A stretch of DNA of 64,000 nt from Neoarius graeffei (lineage: Eukaryota > Chordata > Actinopteri > Siluriformes > Ariidae), in assembly GCF_027579695.1 (NCBI RefSeq), contig NC_083579.1, positions 67,590,871 to 67,654,870 of the forward strand, read 5' to 3'. The notes beneath the pieces are model-generated. The model searched no databases, was not told the origin of the DNA, and saw nothing but the letters and a program-made list of their open reading frames with translations. The translations under genes were made by a program, and so were the position numbers. Each line of letters starts with the position of its first letter. The stretch's first letter is position 1. This document shows positions 31,811-42,993 of this stretch, piece after piece.

Positions 31811-31965
31811 AATCAAAGTCAACTTTATCGTAATCCCTTGTCATTACAGACGTCTGAGAGAGGGACGTAATAGAGTTCCTCCCGGACCTGGAGCTACATT
31901 TAACATAAAACAGCAGCAGACAGCAGTGCAAATAGTCAGACAATAGACTGGACACAACACTATAT
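31811..31965 (-). repeat. LINE-like 3' tail fragment (minus strand)
   Basis: TCAAAGTCAACTTTATCGTA begins a short fragment resembling the minus-strand tail at 15254. Assignment is tentative. Confidence 0.4.
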
Positions 31966-32056
31966 AATCAACCAGTGTTTTTCTAACTTTTTTTTTTTTT
32001 TTTTTGTGCCACGGCATATTTTTGACATTGAAAATATCCCATGGCAGAACACCATC

Positions 32057-32240
32057 CCATCCATCCATCCATCCATCCATCCATCCATCCATCCATCCAT
32101 CCATCCATCCATCCATCCATCCATCCATCCATCCATCCATCCATCCATCCATCCATCCATCCATCCATCCATCCATCCATCCATCCATCCATCCATCCAT
32201 CCATCCATCCATCCATCCATCCATCCATCCATCCATCCAT
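32057..32240. repeat. (ATCC)n microsatellite, ~46 units
   Basis: About 184 bp of ATCC units without visible interruption, lying exactly where a V-SINE 3' tail (minus strand) would be. A short version of the same tail, (ATCC)n, occurs at 57732-57750. Confidence 0.97.
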
Positions 32241-32995
32241 CATCTGTAGCCGCTTTATCCTGTCCTACAGGGTCGCAGGCAAGCTGGAGCCTATCCCAGC
32301 TAACTATGAAGAAAGAAGAAAAGAAACCTTTATTCGTCACATGCACACTTCAAGCACAGTGAAATTCATCCTCTGCATTTAACCCATCTGAAGCAGTGAA
32401 CACACGCACACGCACACACCCAGAGCAGTGGGCAGCCACACTACAGCGCCCGGGGAGCAGTCAGGGGTTCGGTACGTTGCTCAAGGGCACCTCAGCCCAA
32501 GGCTGCCCCACGTCAACCTAACTGCATGTCTTTGGACTGTGGGGGAAACCGGAGCACCCGAAGGAAACCCACGCAGACACAGGGAGAACATGCAAACTCC
32601 ATACAGAAAGGCCCCCTTCAGCCACTGGGCTCGAACCCAGAACCTTCTTGCTGTGAGGCGACCGTGCTAACCACTACACCACCGTGCCGCCCAAGAGGTG
32701 AGAGGTGGGGTACACTCTGGACAAGTCGCCAGGTCATCACAGGGCTGACACATAGACACAAACAACCATTCACACACACACATTCACACCTACGGTCAAT
32801 TTAGAGTCACCAGTTAACCTAACCTGCATGTCTTTGGACTGTGGGGGAAACTGGAGCACCCGGAGGAAACCCACGCGGACACGGGGAGAACATGCAAACT
32901 CCGCACAGAAAGGCCCTCGCCGGCCGCTGGGCTCAAATCCAGAACCTTCTTGCTGTGAGGCGACGGCGCTAACCACTACACCACCGTAGTAGACG
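32241..32995 (-). mobile_element. V-SINE split by a second SINE
   Basis: The tail part TGTAGCCGCTTTATCCTGTC is at 32245. The rest resumes at 32693 (GGTGAGAGGTGGGGTACACT) and ends CCACCGTAG. Between lies a subtype-2 SINE. Confidence 0.88.
32309..32692 (-). mobile_element. Subtype-2 SINE nested in a V-SINE
   Basis: Tail AGAAAAGAAACCTTTATTCG, body with GTTCGGTACGTTGCTCAAGG and head ending CCACCGTGCCGCCC, all on the minus strand. Confidence 0.85.
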
Positions 32996-33006
32996 ATCAT
33001 AGTAAT

Positions 33007-33172
33007 CAAATATACCAGACACTGAGAGGCTCCGGTTAAAATTATGGATTCTTTTCGGTGACTGGCATAGTGTTATTTTGTAAGGGACACAGCCCTGAAG
33101 AAAAATAGTACTTTGTCAGTCACCAAAGAGAATCCATGATTACTGGTACTCTCAGTGCATGGTATATTTGAT
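33007..33172. repeat. Short hairpin repeat
   Basis: ATCAAATATACCAGACACTG (33006) pairs with GTGCATGGTATATTTGAT near 33172, and GGATTCTTTTCGGTGACTG with CAGTCACCAAAGAGAATCC. Probably a MITE. Confidence 0.65.
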
Positions 33173-34304
33173 TTCATCAAAAAATGTCAAACTAAAAGTG
33201 TTAACTACAAAGAATTAGAAATAGACCTGAAAAAAAAAAGCACTAGAAGTCTAACTCTGCCTCATTAGGTGTGATCATGATACATAGATCTACACACACA
33301 CAAATGCTCGCGGAGCCACAGCTGTGACTCGAGTCGGCCATAAAGTTTGAAATTGTGACATCAGTTCATGGTATATCCAGGATATACCATGACTGACTTA
33401 CACCATATCCACTTTTTTTTTTTTTGATGTCACAAGATAGATTGCTAAATCAAATCAATGGTGGAACTGTTTTATGTCATGTGAGCCATCCCTAGCCAGT
33501 CCCTGCACGGGAATTTTTTGATGAGGCATATTATAAGGACTTATTGTAGTGCAAAACCTGGTCCTATTTAGATAAACATAAAGCTGATATCCTGAGAGGA
33601 ATTGACAAAAGTCACCCAGGGAGCTCTTCCTCTAGCCCGGGAAATCCCGTGCTGCTTTGCACAATCGTTCCGATCTGAAAAGACAGCATGGAAACTATGG
33701 TCTAAAGGCTCGCCTGAGTTAGGGAGCCAATCAGAGAGTGGGGAGGGGTGGAAAGACGGTGACGCGTACTACTCGACAAACGGAAGCTTGTAGTTTATTT
33801 GGGACTGTTTACGGATCACATTTAACATGGCGGCGAGCGATACGAACCAAACTTTCGATCAAGCTTTATCTTGCACAAACGGCAGTAATCGTTCGGTGCC
33901 ATTGTTTTCCTATTTTTGTTTTGCCTTCTCTTTCTCTTTCCTTCTCTTCTTCGCCTCTTCGTCGCTCTAACTACGTCACCGGGTACAACTGCCATGATTG
34001 GCCATGGGCTACGTATACGCCAAATGATAGACATTCGCAACGTCCAATAAACGGCCGTTGACAATCGTAAACCACACCTCCCTTACGAGAAATTCAATAG
34101 GCGGATTCCAGACCATATTTCACTTGTGATGTGGTCTGGTGTTAACCAGACTACTCTTCCTCAACTGCTCTCAGCCATTCTCTGTTTTTAGTTTTTACAG
34201 CAATTAGGCTTGAAAAGCCAACCTTACATAGATATGTTGTGGAAAATGGAAGGAATATTGAAATAGCTCTATTTGCCACAATTGGAAACTCCTACCCTGT
34301 GTCT
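33173..34304. other. Unassigned DNA with promoter-like GC-rich patch
   Basis: Contains AACATGGCGGCGAGCGATAC near 33820 followed by a short open frame, resembling a first exon of a repeat-borne gene. No family recognised. GTCTGGTGTTAACCAGAC at 34136 is a perfect palindrome. Confidence 0.3.
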
Positions 34305-34855
34305 GAAATCGCTCCCTACTCACTATATAGGGCACTATATAGTGGGGACGCCATTTTGTAGTGCTGTCCGAAACCTTAGTGAGGATTATTTACACCCTGT
34401 ATAGTGCACTCAAAGTATCCCACAATGCATCACGAAAAGTAGTGTACAACCGATGGTGACCAACCAAAGCAATATATCCCATCATGCATTGCGGTTGCGC
34501 TGAAAGAAATCAAATTTGATTTAATAAAAGGCAGCGGCAAAGAAGAAAGTATTCAGCCTTGATTTAAGAAGAACTGAAAGATGCAGGTACTTTGTATTGA
34601 TTAATGTAGGAAATACGCTCAGTATAATATGGATTTATCATAAAAATACAAGCATGCATTTATTATTTTGAAAACCCACCGGCCAACTGATCTGGCACAT
34701 TTTAATTGTGCGACAGTAATGACGTAAACACCAGCATGACTGACTAGTGTCCGAAAGCGTTTTTTCATTTTACCAATGAGCTCACTATATAGTCCTCTAT
34801 ATAGTAATTCCCTATATAGGGAGTAGTGAACGAGTGAGGGATTTCAGACGCAGGG
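34305..34855. mobile_element. MITE with palindromic CACTATATAG subrepeats
   Basis: Ends CCCTGTGTCTGAAATC and GATTTCAGACGCAGGG are inverted. Subterminal CTCACTATATAGGGCACTAT mirrored near 34781-34820. Confidence 0.7.
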
Positions 34856-35041
34856 ATAATGGCCTACCTGCATCTCTAATTCTGTTGTCTGAAATTAATA
34901 TATTCATGACTAATCGTGCTACCTACTGCCACCCACAGGCATAGAAGAGTATTTAATTAGATGTTGACTTTGCCTAATCAATCGCTTAACCATTAATGCT
35001 CAATGAGAGCTGTGTGAAATCAGTTCTTTGGTGTAAATTAA

Positions 35042-35579
35042 ACGTCATATGTCAAAGCAACGGCCGTAAACGAGATTCGTTGAGACCTGTGCGAGACATC
35101 GTAGGACGGAAGTAAAACGTACAGCGGAAATCAAAGCGACCTACATCTGCCAACGCTGTCAAAAGACGCGCGCACCCTCTTTCGAATGCTGACGTAATCA
35201 AACCGGAAGTTTTGTTTGTTTTGATAGCTATCAGGAAAGTTTGAAAAAAGTAGGCAGTAATCGTCATTTAAACTCGTTTTGTGCAATATTTCGTTTGGAA
35301 AGCAGTTTTCAAAATGGCGGCACTGACACCTGGCTGACGCTTCGCGTTTCAAAGTCTCGCACAAGTCTCGTGAAGATCGCGCGGATAAGCGCCGTCTGCC
35401 GTGGACCAAACGAACTAAATTCAACACGGCTAAAAACCGAACAGGCCGATAAGTATAATATTTAATTGCAGTTAGTTGCCAATACGAGTCACGATATAAG
35501 GTTACTAAAACCGAAAACGTAATTGAATAACACGTTAATTAAGAAATAAAGCAAGTTTAAAAATGACTTCAGTTCTCCT
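35042..35579. mobile_element. Possible TTAA element (one end recognised)
   Basis: The right end, complement AGGAGAACTGAAGTC, is followed by TTAA at 35580-35583. A TTAA also precedes 35042, but the left end (ACGTCATATG) does not match the right as an inverted repeat. Possibly truncated. Confidence 0.35.
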
Positions 35580-35639
35580 TTAACACGTCTTCTTAGGAAC
35601 TAGAGGTGTTGTTGAGCTTTCTTCACTAAGGAGTGTGTG

Positions 35640-36411
35640 TTCAGGGGCCATGAGGTTGTTGGGGATGTGTACTCATAAGAACTTGAAGCTGTTCACTGTT
35701 TCTGCTGTAGTGCTGCTGATGTGCAGGAATGAGCGAGCTGCCTGTGTCCTTCTGAAGTCTGCAATTGTCTTTTTTTTTCATTTTGTTGACATTCAGAGAG
35801 AGATTGTTGTCCTTGCACGAGGACTCTAGTTGCCATACCACCTCTCTGCAGGCTGTCTCATCCTTGTTGGTGATAAGCTCTATGACAGTGGTGTTGTCAG
35901 CAAACTTGATGTGGTTTCTGTGATGGTTAGCGACACAGTTGGGTGAGCAGTGTGTACAGGAGAGGACATGATACACAGCCCTAGGGGGTTTTGGTGTTAA
36001 ATATGATGGCTCAGGATGATCTTTGTTGGATACTGTGTGTCTTAGGCCTAGTTGCATGTTGAAGTTCTTAATTTGAGTGTGTGGAGTTTGTGGATCAGTA
36101 TCTGAGGTATGATGGTGTTAAATGCTGAGGTGAAGTCGGTGAACAGCATTCTAACCGAAGTGTGTTGTCCATGTGGGATAAAGCCAGGGTGATGGCAGAA
36201 GATGTGGCATCTGTGGTGGAGCAATATTCCTGGGAAGCATGCTGGTGATAGTCCAGCGTAGCTGGACTTCATGGCGATTGGGGTAAGTGCATTGGGGCAG
36301 TCATTATTAAGGCATGTAACTGGAGGCTTCTTTGGTATCAGGGATGATGGTGGCCTATTTGCAGCAGGTAGGGACAGCAGCCACTTCATCAAGGATCTGC
36401 TTTGAGTCCTT
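35640..36411 (-). pseudogene. L2-like LINE reverse transcriptase fragment
   Basis: Minus-strand pieces read IPKKPPVTCLN and LFTDFTSAFNTIIPQIL (RT motif A region), then HIKFADNTTV (FADD motif with Asn for the second Asp) and CKDNNLSLNVNK. Several frameshifts. Ends abruptly where the opposite-strand fragment starts. Confidence 0.75.
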
Positions 36412-37245
36412 TCTTGTTTGCCATAGTGATGGATAGCTTGACAGATGAGGTGAGGCAAGAGTCACCATGGAACATGATGTTTGCGGATGATATGCGGTGA
36501 AAGTAGAAAGGAGGTTGAGTTGGGTTTAGAGAGATGGAGGTATGCAGAGGAATGAAGGTGAGCAGTAGCAAAACAGAGTACATGTGCATCAGTGAGAACG
36601 GGGATGAGAGTGTAGTGAAGATGCAAGGAGTAGATGTAAAGCAAGTTGGTGAATTCAAGTCTCTGGGGTCAACTGTGCAGGAAAATGGGGGCTGCGATAG
36701 TGAGGTGAGAAAGAGAGCGCAGGCAGGGTGGAGCAGTTGGAGAAGGATTTCGGGAGTCATTTGTGATAGGAAAGTCCCAGCAGAAGTGAAAGGTAAGATG
36801 TATAAGACAGTCGTGAGACCAGCTGTGATGTACAGATTGGAGACCGTACCCTTAACGAAGAGACAGGAGGCAAAGTCAGAGGTGGCGGAGTTGAGGATGT
36901 TAAGGTTTGCGATGGGAGGTTGGACAGGATAAGGAACGAGCACATCAGAGGGACAGCACATGTGGAGAGCTTGGGAATTAAGCTAAGAGAGATGAGACGG
37001 AGATGGTATGGGCACATCCTGAGAAGAGATGTAGAGCATGTTGGAAGGAGAATGTTGAGGATTGAACTGCCAGGCACATGAAAACGAGGAAGGCCAAAGA
37101 GGAGATACATGGATGTGGTGAGAGAAGACGTGAAAGTGGCAGGTGTGGTAGAGAAGGATGCGGAAGACAGGGAGCAATGGAGACGAAAGATCTGCTGTGG
37201 TGACCCCTAATCGGGAGCAGCCAGAAGAAGAAGAAAGGGACAGCA
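36412..37245 (+). pseudogene. RTE-like LINE reverse transcriptase fragment
   Basis: Plus-strand text MDSLTDEVRQESPWNMMFAD (FADD motif at about 36480), a deletion, then KTEYMCISENGDESVVKMQG, FKSLGSTVQENGG, AGWSSWRRISGVICDRKV and a C-terminal WRRKICCGDP-like end, with a (GAA)n tail at 37227. Frameshifted and truncated. Confidence 0.75.
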
Positions 37246-37330
37246 GCCTTTGCCAGGTAGATGTTAAAGATGTCTTCGAAGACATCAGTCAGCTGTTAGA
37301 GCTTGTAAGAACTTGTAATGTTATTTTCAG

Positions 37331-37797
37331 TAGTGGTTAGCACTGTCGCCTCACAGCAAGAAGGTTCTGGGTTCGAGCCCAGCGGCTAAAGGGGGCCTTT
37401 CTGTATGGACTTTGTATGTTCTCCCCGTGTCTGCGTGGGTTTCCTCCGGGTGCTCCGGTTTCCCCCACAGTCCAAAGACATGCAGGCTAGGCTAACTGGT
37501 GGCTCTAAATTGACCGTAGGTGTGAGTGTGAATGGTTGGTTGTCTCGATGTGTCAGCCCTGCGATGCTCCGGTTTCCTCCACAGTTCAGAGACATGCGGT
37601 TAGGTTAACATTGGGCAGCCATGGCCTGAGGTTGGGCTGAAGTGCCCATGAGCAAGGGCACCTAACCCACAACTGCTCTCCAGGTGCTGTAACATAGCTG
37701 CCCATTGCTCTGGGTATGTGTGTGTGCTCATGGCTCACTTGTGTGTGCATGTGCGTGTTTACTGCTTTAGATGGGCTAAATTTCACGGTGTGCTTAA
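37331..37797 (+). mobile_element. Chimeric SINE (subtype 1 to subtype 2 switch)
   Basis: It follows the ordinary V-SINE up to GTGTCAGCCCTGCGATG (37563). It then jumps back to a CTCCGGTTTCCTCCACAGTT central domain and runs into the subtype-2 3' half (CACCTAACCCACAACTGCTC, GATGGGCTAAATTTCACGG). The central domain is thus present twice. Its 3' end is interrupted by K3 at TTAA. Confidence 0.75.
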
Positions 37798-38480
37798 AGT
37801 GCATATTCTGGACCAATTTCGTTTTGTTTTTTTTTTGTATGAAAGTATGTCCCTTTACACACTCATCCAGAAGGGTAATTTTGCACAAGGCCATCTGTCT
37901 ACAGCAGAAAAAAATAAAATAACAAAACGCTTCTGGAAAAATCCCAAGGGAGTCTGGAGCCAGAATCGTGACGTCACCTGCGGAAGCGCCAGCAGGCTGC
38001 GCGAGCTTTGCACGGTTTCAGTGCACAGCCTGTGTAGACCAAGCGCTCCCATTTCTCTCTCATCGTCCGGTCTTTTGGGAAACGATGAGTACTAATCCCA
38101 GCAAGATTGGTGTTGCTACACCCTCCTACGATACATCTGTTAACCATTTTAATAATTACGCGATAACGTTGAAGAAATTTGCAGAAAACCACCAGATCGT
38201 TTTCTCATAAACAAACCAGCGCTGACGTAGGATTCAGAGGGAGGCGTCCCGCACGCGACGTCACGAAAATCAATGTTTGCCGGGAAATCCAAATGCCAAG
38301 TTTTTTCAGAGGCGGACCAATTCGCCTCAAATGGCTTGATTTCAACTGAATTTTTCTGGTATTGCGCAAGGTAAAAAAAATCGCAGAGAATGCAGAATGT
38401 GACAGATATTTGACCAAAGTTTAATATAAAATAGGAGAATTACATGGATCTTGCTCCTGAATTTACCCGTGGTATGCACT
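37798..38480 (-). mobile_element. TTAA-flanked element K3 with THAP exon
   Basis: TTAA at 37794-37797 and 38481-38484. Ends AGTGCATATTC and the complement of AGTGCATACCA. About 95% alike by eye to K4 at 40954-41632. Carries a minus-strand THAP start. Confidence 0.88.
37974..38147 (-). pseudogene. THAP-domain start in K3
   Basis: MVNRCIVGGCSNTNLAGIST, then FPKD and REKWERL: the first half of a THAP zinc finger (Cys-x4-Cys). The frame then diverges into CKARAACWRFRR, with no Cys-x2-His, so only a first exon is kept. Confidence 0.65.
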
Positions 38481-38758
38481 TTAAGTCTGTGCCTGAGTGT
38501 GCGTGTAGAGACGGGTAACCGTGGAAGGCAAGTCTTTGTAACCAATGAGGAGTCAGGAGAAGGATGATGTACGCAAAGGATGGTTAAATTTATTTTTAAC
38601 TAATAACAGCCCCCAAAACCGTGCAGAATATTTACAGTGAATCAAAAAAAAACTGAAAATAAATAATGACACGATGGTCAAAAAAAAGGCAAAAAATAAT
38701 ACTGGAAATAAAGCTAGCTAACTACAGCAATATCAAATACAAAATCACTCAGACACTG

Positions 38759-39490
38759 AGGTGGGGTTTACATTAGACCGTATCAGCGGATCATCAGATT
38801 AACGTTTTTAAAAACGATTAGCGTGCACACAGCAACGCCAATACACGATTCGCGTGCACACAGCAACGCCAATACACGGATATGCTAATCACATGACTAA
38901 TTCGGCACGTAAGTTGAAATGCGTCAGTGCGGCTCATCGCTTCCTCCTCAGCGGCTGCGCTCCAAATCACTCCGCCCTGAACAGCGAGTGCCCTCTGGAG
39001 GGTGCGCACTCCGGCCCTGCGCAGCTCACAGAGCGCGCGAGTGTAGTGCACGAGCAGTGATTCGGGACTGAGCCGCTGTGTGCAAGTCACTTACCACTTG
39101 CAAGTGGAAGGATGGCAAGCTTAAAGACCATCATAACTACACAATGGGCAGTATTTGCATCAGTATTTGCAGTATTTTCATACTTTTATACTCTTTAATG
39201 AAAGGTGATACAAGGCGGAAGTCCGCGCCGTTTTTCAGCAGTCGCGTCACATGACCAACGCGAGCGAATCAGGAAGGTGGATGTCACAGTGACGTTGTCC
39301 AATGACGACGCCAGCTAGAGCTCAGCACAGCGTATCCGCGTATTCTCAATGTTTACACAGCACCGGAGCTGACACGATCTGGATTGAATACGTGGACCCT
39401 GGCGGATTCCCGTTTCCCGGCGTTTCCAGGCGTTTTAATGTAAACGGACAGTGCATCCGCGAAGAAAACGAGACCGATACGGTCTAATGG
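38759..39490. mobile_element. MITE U, copy 1
   Basis: Starts GGTGGGGTTTACATTAGACC and ends GATACGGTCTAATG, inverted to each other (GACCGTATC / GATACGGTC). Contains a 31-bp duplication (GCGTGCACACAGC at 38821 and 38852). Second copy at 53699-54511. Confidence 0.7.
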
Positions 39491-40397
39491 TCTGAGTTAA
39501 CAAGGCCTACCACTCACAGGTCCGCACTCATCGCTGGCCCCCCTAGACTAACCCAGGTAACTCTTTTAACAGAGTTCGAGTACTCGTTCCCCCAATGGAT
39601 CATACCACTGTTACAAATTACATGGGGGTAAACTGACAGTGGAGCACTGAAATAAGCAAAAGAAAATAAATACAAGAAAATACTGAAATACAAATCAAAT
39701 GTGCTAGCATAGAAACCAATAGTACATGTACTAAAATCATAATTTTAGCTTGAAACACAAGATAACACAACTTGGAACATACCATAATTAAGTACGCGCA
39801 GCGCTTGTGCATGCCTGAACACGCCTAACCTGAGAACACCAGTATATCAACTCAACAGTGACCGTGCGGACTCTTTTACAAGAGTGAGGAAACGCTACGG
39901 CACTGGTAAGTTGGTTATCACACATTTTATAGACATTAGCAAACTCTTATAGCTTTAAAACATGTTGATTACACTGGCAAGAAAGTTTACACGCGAGAAT
40001 AATTAAATAAACATATCGCGGCTGCTGTCTCTGGAATGTTTATGTCGGCGTTTCGTGGAGTTTAAGACATGTAAAATGTTTGACAGCAAACTTAACCGTG
40101 TGCACCCGAGTTAAGATAATACTGCACATGAAACACAACATATAAACAGTGTAAACTCACGCGACAGTCCGCTGTAATGTCTTTATCAGGTAGTAATCCA
40201 CGAGGCAGTTTGAATGGGGAGAAAGCGTCCTGAAAGTTCAAGGCAAGCGCCGTGAGAACTTACGTGATGACGTGGTGGCCAGCCACGGCATCACAGTGCG
40301 TCTGACAAATCAAGGCTTCTTGGCTTCTATCTTCTGCTCCAGGATATGTTTTTCAGATGATTTTGTTTGAAGTGCTCTCATGTTTGTTTATTTCCAG
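39491..40397. other. Intron sequence, nothing recognised
   Basis: About 900 bp upstream of TTLL5 exon 5. No repeat family or exon could be supported. Confidence 0.4.
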
Positions 40398-40528
40398 GTC
40401 AAATGAGCTGACACGGAAAGACCGGCTGTACAAAAACATTCAGCGGATGCAGCAGGCTCATGGCTTTCAAAACTTCCACATTGTACCTCAGACCTTCGTT
40501 CTTCCTGCGGAATATCAGGAATTTTGCA
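40398..40528 (+). CDS. TTLL5: TTLL5 coding exon 5 (residues 119-163)
   Basis: The acceptor TTATTTCCAG opens [18 protein letters not shown], followed by [13 protein letters not shown]. These are the TTLL5 motifs Glu-Leu-Thr-Arg-Lys-Asp and Pro-Gln-Thr-Phe-x-Leu-Pro-Ala-Glu-Tyr. The donor is TGC A|GTGAGT in phase 1. The upstream intron is 8.8 kb of mobile DNA; the downstream intron is only 131 bp. Confidence 0.97.
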
Positions 40529-40659
40529 GTGAGTGTAACTCGTTATTTGAGTTACGCTAAGTTGTTTAATGTAAACTAGATCGAGCATGAAAGCTCTGTA
40601 CTCATCTGCTCTTCCACTGCAGTTTAATCTCCTCCTCCATCTCCTTGTTTGAACTGTAG

Positions 40660-40742
40660 ACACCTTCTGTAAGGACAAGGGTCCATGGATTATCAAACCT
40701 GTTGCGTCTTCCAGAGGCAGAGGCATCTACCTGGTCAGCAGT
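40660..40742 (+). CDS. TTLL5: TTLL5 coding exon 6 (residues 163-190)
   Basis: After the acceptor GAACTGTAG the frame reads [20 protein letters not shown]. This carries the Lys-Pro and Ser-Ser-Arg-Gly-Arg-Gly residues of the ATP-grasp nucleotide-binding loop that holds ATP in TTL-type ligases. The donor AGT|GTAAGT is in phase 0. Confidence 0.97.
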
Positions 40743-40953
40743 GTAAGTCCATGAACGCTGCTGGAGTTAGTAGGATTTAAGTTGTTGCTGATACGCCTGC
40801 AGGGGTCTTACCCTACATTCATACTAGCAAGCAAGAACGTGACGGGCGACTATTCATTTTCAACGTACATGTGCACACAGAGCCAGGATTTCAGCAGCCA
40901 GTGACCGCATGTTCACAGATGTGAAGTTGGTAGCAGCACCTCCGAAGCTTTAA

Positions 40954-41632
40954 AGTGCAGATCCTGGACCAAATTCGTTTTTTTTTAAAAATATGAAAGT
41001 ATGTCCCTTTACACACTCATCCAGAAGGGTAATTTTGCACAAGGCCATCTGTCTACAGCAGAAAAAAATAAAATAACAAAACGCGTCTGGAAAAATCCCA
41101 AGGGAGTCTGGAGCCAGATTCGTGACGTCACCTGCGGAAGCGCCAGCAGGCTGCGCGAGCTTTGCACGGTTTCAGTGCACAGCCTGTGTAGACCAAGCGC
41201 TCCCGTTTCTCTCTTTGTCCGGTCTTTTGGGAAACGATGAGTACTAATCCCAGCAAGATTGGTGTTGCTACACCCTCCTACGATACATCTGTTAACCATT
41301 TTAATAATCGCGCGATAACGTTGAAGAAATTTGCAGAAAACCACCAGGTCGTTTTCTCATAAACAAACCAGCGCTGACGTAGGATTCAGAGGGAGGCGTC
41401 CCGCACGCGACGTCACGAAAATCAATGTTTGCCGGGAAATCCAAATGCCAAGTTTTTTCAGAGGTGGACCAATTCGCCTCAAATGGCTTGATTTCAACTG
41501 AATTTTTCTGGTATTGCGCAAGGTAAAAAAAATTGCAGAGAATGCAGAATGTGACAGATATTTGACCAAAGTTTAATATAAAATAGGAGAATTACATTGA
41601 TCTTGCTCCTGAATTTACCCGTGATATGCACT
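40954..41632 (-). mobile_element. TTAA-flanked element K4 with THAP exon
   Basis: TTAA at 40950-40953 and 41633-41636. Sister of K3. Flanking sequence recurs without the element at 48346-48500, an empty site with a single TTAA. The THAP frame (MVNRCIVGGCSNTNLAGIST, from 41299) is frameshifted by a 3-4-bp deletion near 41218. Confidence 0.9.
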
Positions 41633-42993
41633 TTAACAAACCCCAAATGAAACAAATTTCAGGCACAGGAATGTCCCTTGTTGGTGCGGGTGTAGATATG
41701 CAGTCTTGTGAGCTTATGAGATCACACGAATGTTCATTTAGTGTGTAAGTAACATTTGAATCAAGACTCTCTCAATTCTGTGCAAACATGGTGAAGCAAA
41801 AATCCAAACGATTGGCTCAAATCACTCAAAAATATGGCAAAAGAGCAGTCTTGTGGAACGATCTGTGCTGGTGTTTTGAAATCTCCAGTATTAACAAATA
41901 GTTCCTGAAAGCCTCATCACCTTTTCTGATCTTCTGCACTCTCCATTTCTGTCATGGTAAATAGAGAATATTTTGAGTTCATTTATGTAGAATAAAATCT
42001 ATCGGTGTATTTTCGATTTAGCTAACATTAGTATATAGTACCAGTCAAAAGCTTGGACACAGCTTCTAATTCAATAGTTTTTCTTTATTTTTATTAATTA
42101 AAAGACACTTCTTCATGTCTTAAAGTAATGATGGATGTCGTTTCTCTTTAATTACTTGAGCGGTTCTTGACGTAATATGGATTACTACAGTTGTGGAATA
42201 GGGCTGTTTTACTGTATTTTTATTATTTACTATTTCCTGTTTGATCTCAAATGCATTAAAGCTAGACCGCCTTTCAGGTTTTTCAAATGTAGGTCATAAA
42301 AAGAATTTTCCCTGACACCAATTATTTTTGTTTAGTGGACCGAAAGCTACTGAATTTGAATCACAGACTTCCAATTTTATTAGTTTAAAAAAAAACCCAA
42401 ACCGAACAATTAATAAATTTAGGGCCACGTGGCCCTAAATTCTCCACTATTTTTATTCGCTTCACCATGACCCAATTCAAGATACTACGTCATGCATGAC
42501 GTAGTGGGCTTTCCCCGTTCGCGCAAGGCATTGTGGGATACAAATTTAAAACAGGAGAGGAAAATGTAGGACGCAAATGAAACGTGAAAGACCGACTACA
42601 GTAACAGAAAGCGAGAAGAAAAGACGGTATGTTATATGCGAAGGAAAGGAAACGCAGGACCAAACTAATAAATATCGGCGGTCAGCGAGCACCTCGGTGT
42701 GATCAGCTGTTCGTTTAGCGACAGAATGATGTAACTGTCAGTGCACGCTCAAAGGTAAACCTGTACATGGCAGTAATGCAACACTGTGGATGCCAGCTGC
42801 CGTAAAACCCAAAAGAAGAAGAAGAAGATAAACCTGCGCATGCCACACACGACTTCCTCTGTCTGCTTGACTGCGCAAAGCGAGCGATTTCATGCACATT
42901 ATTTGCTTGGGAATCTCCTCAAATTAAATAACTTCCCAGCCACAGAATGGGCGTTTTTTTTTTTTTTTTTGAGATGTTACAGAAATAAGCGTA

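Noticed and set aside
31844..32382. Long frames of repeated HPSI / DGWM residues over the ATCC array
   Set aside because: They are translations of a 4-bp microsatellite, open in every frame by composition alone.
33820..34061. Possible first exon starting MAASDTNQTF
   Set aside because: Short frame, no downstream exon or splice donor that could be supported, and the context looks repetitive.
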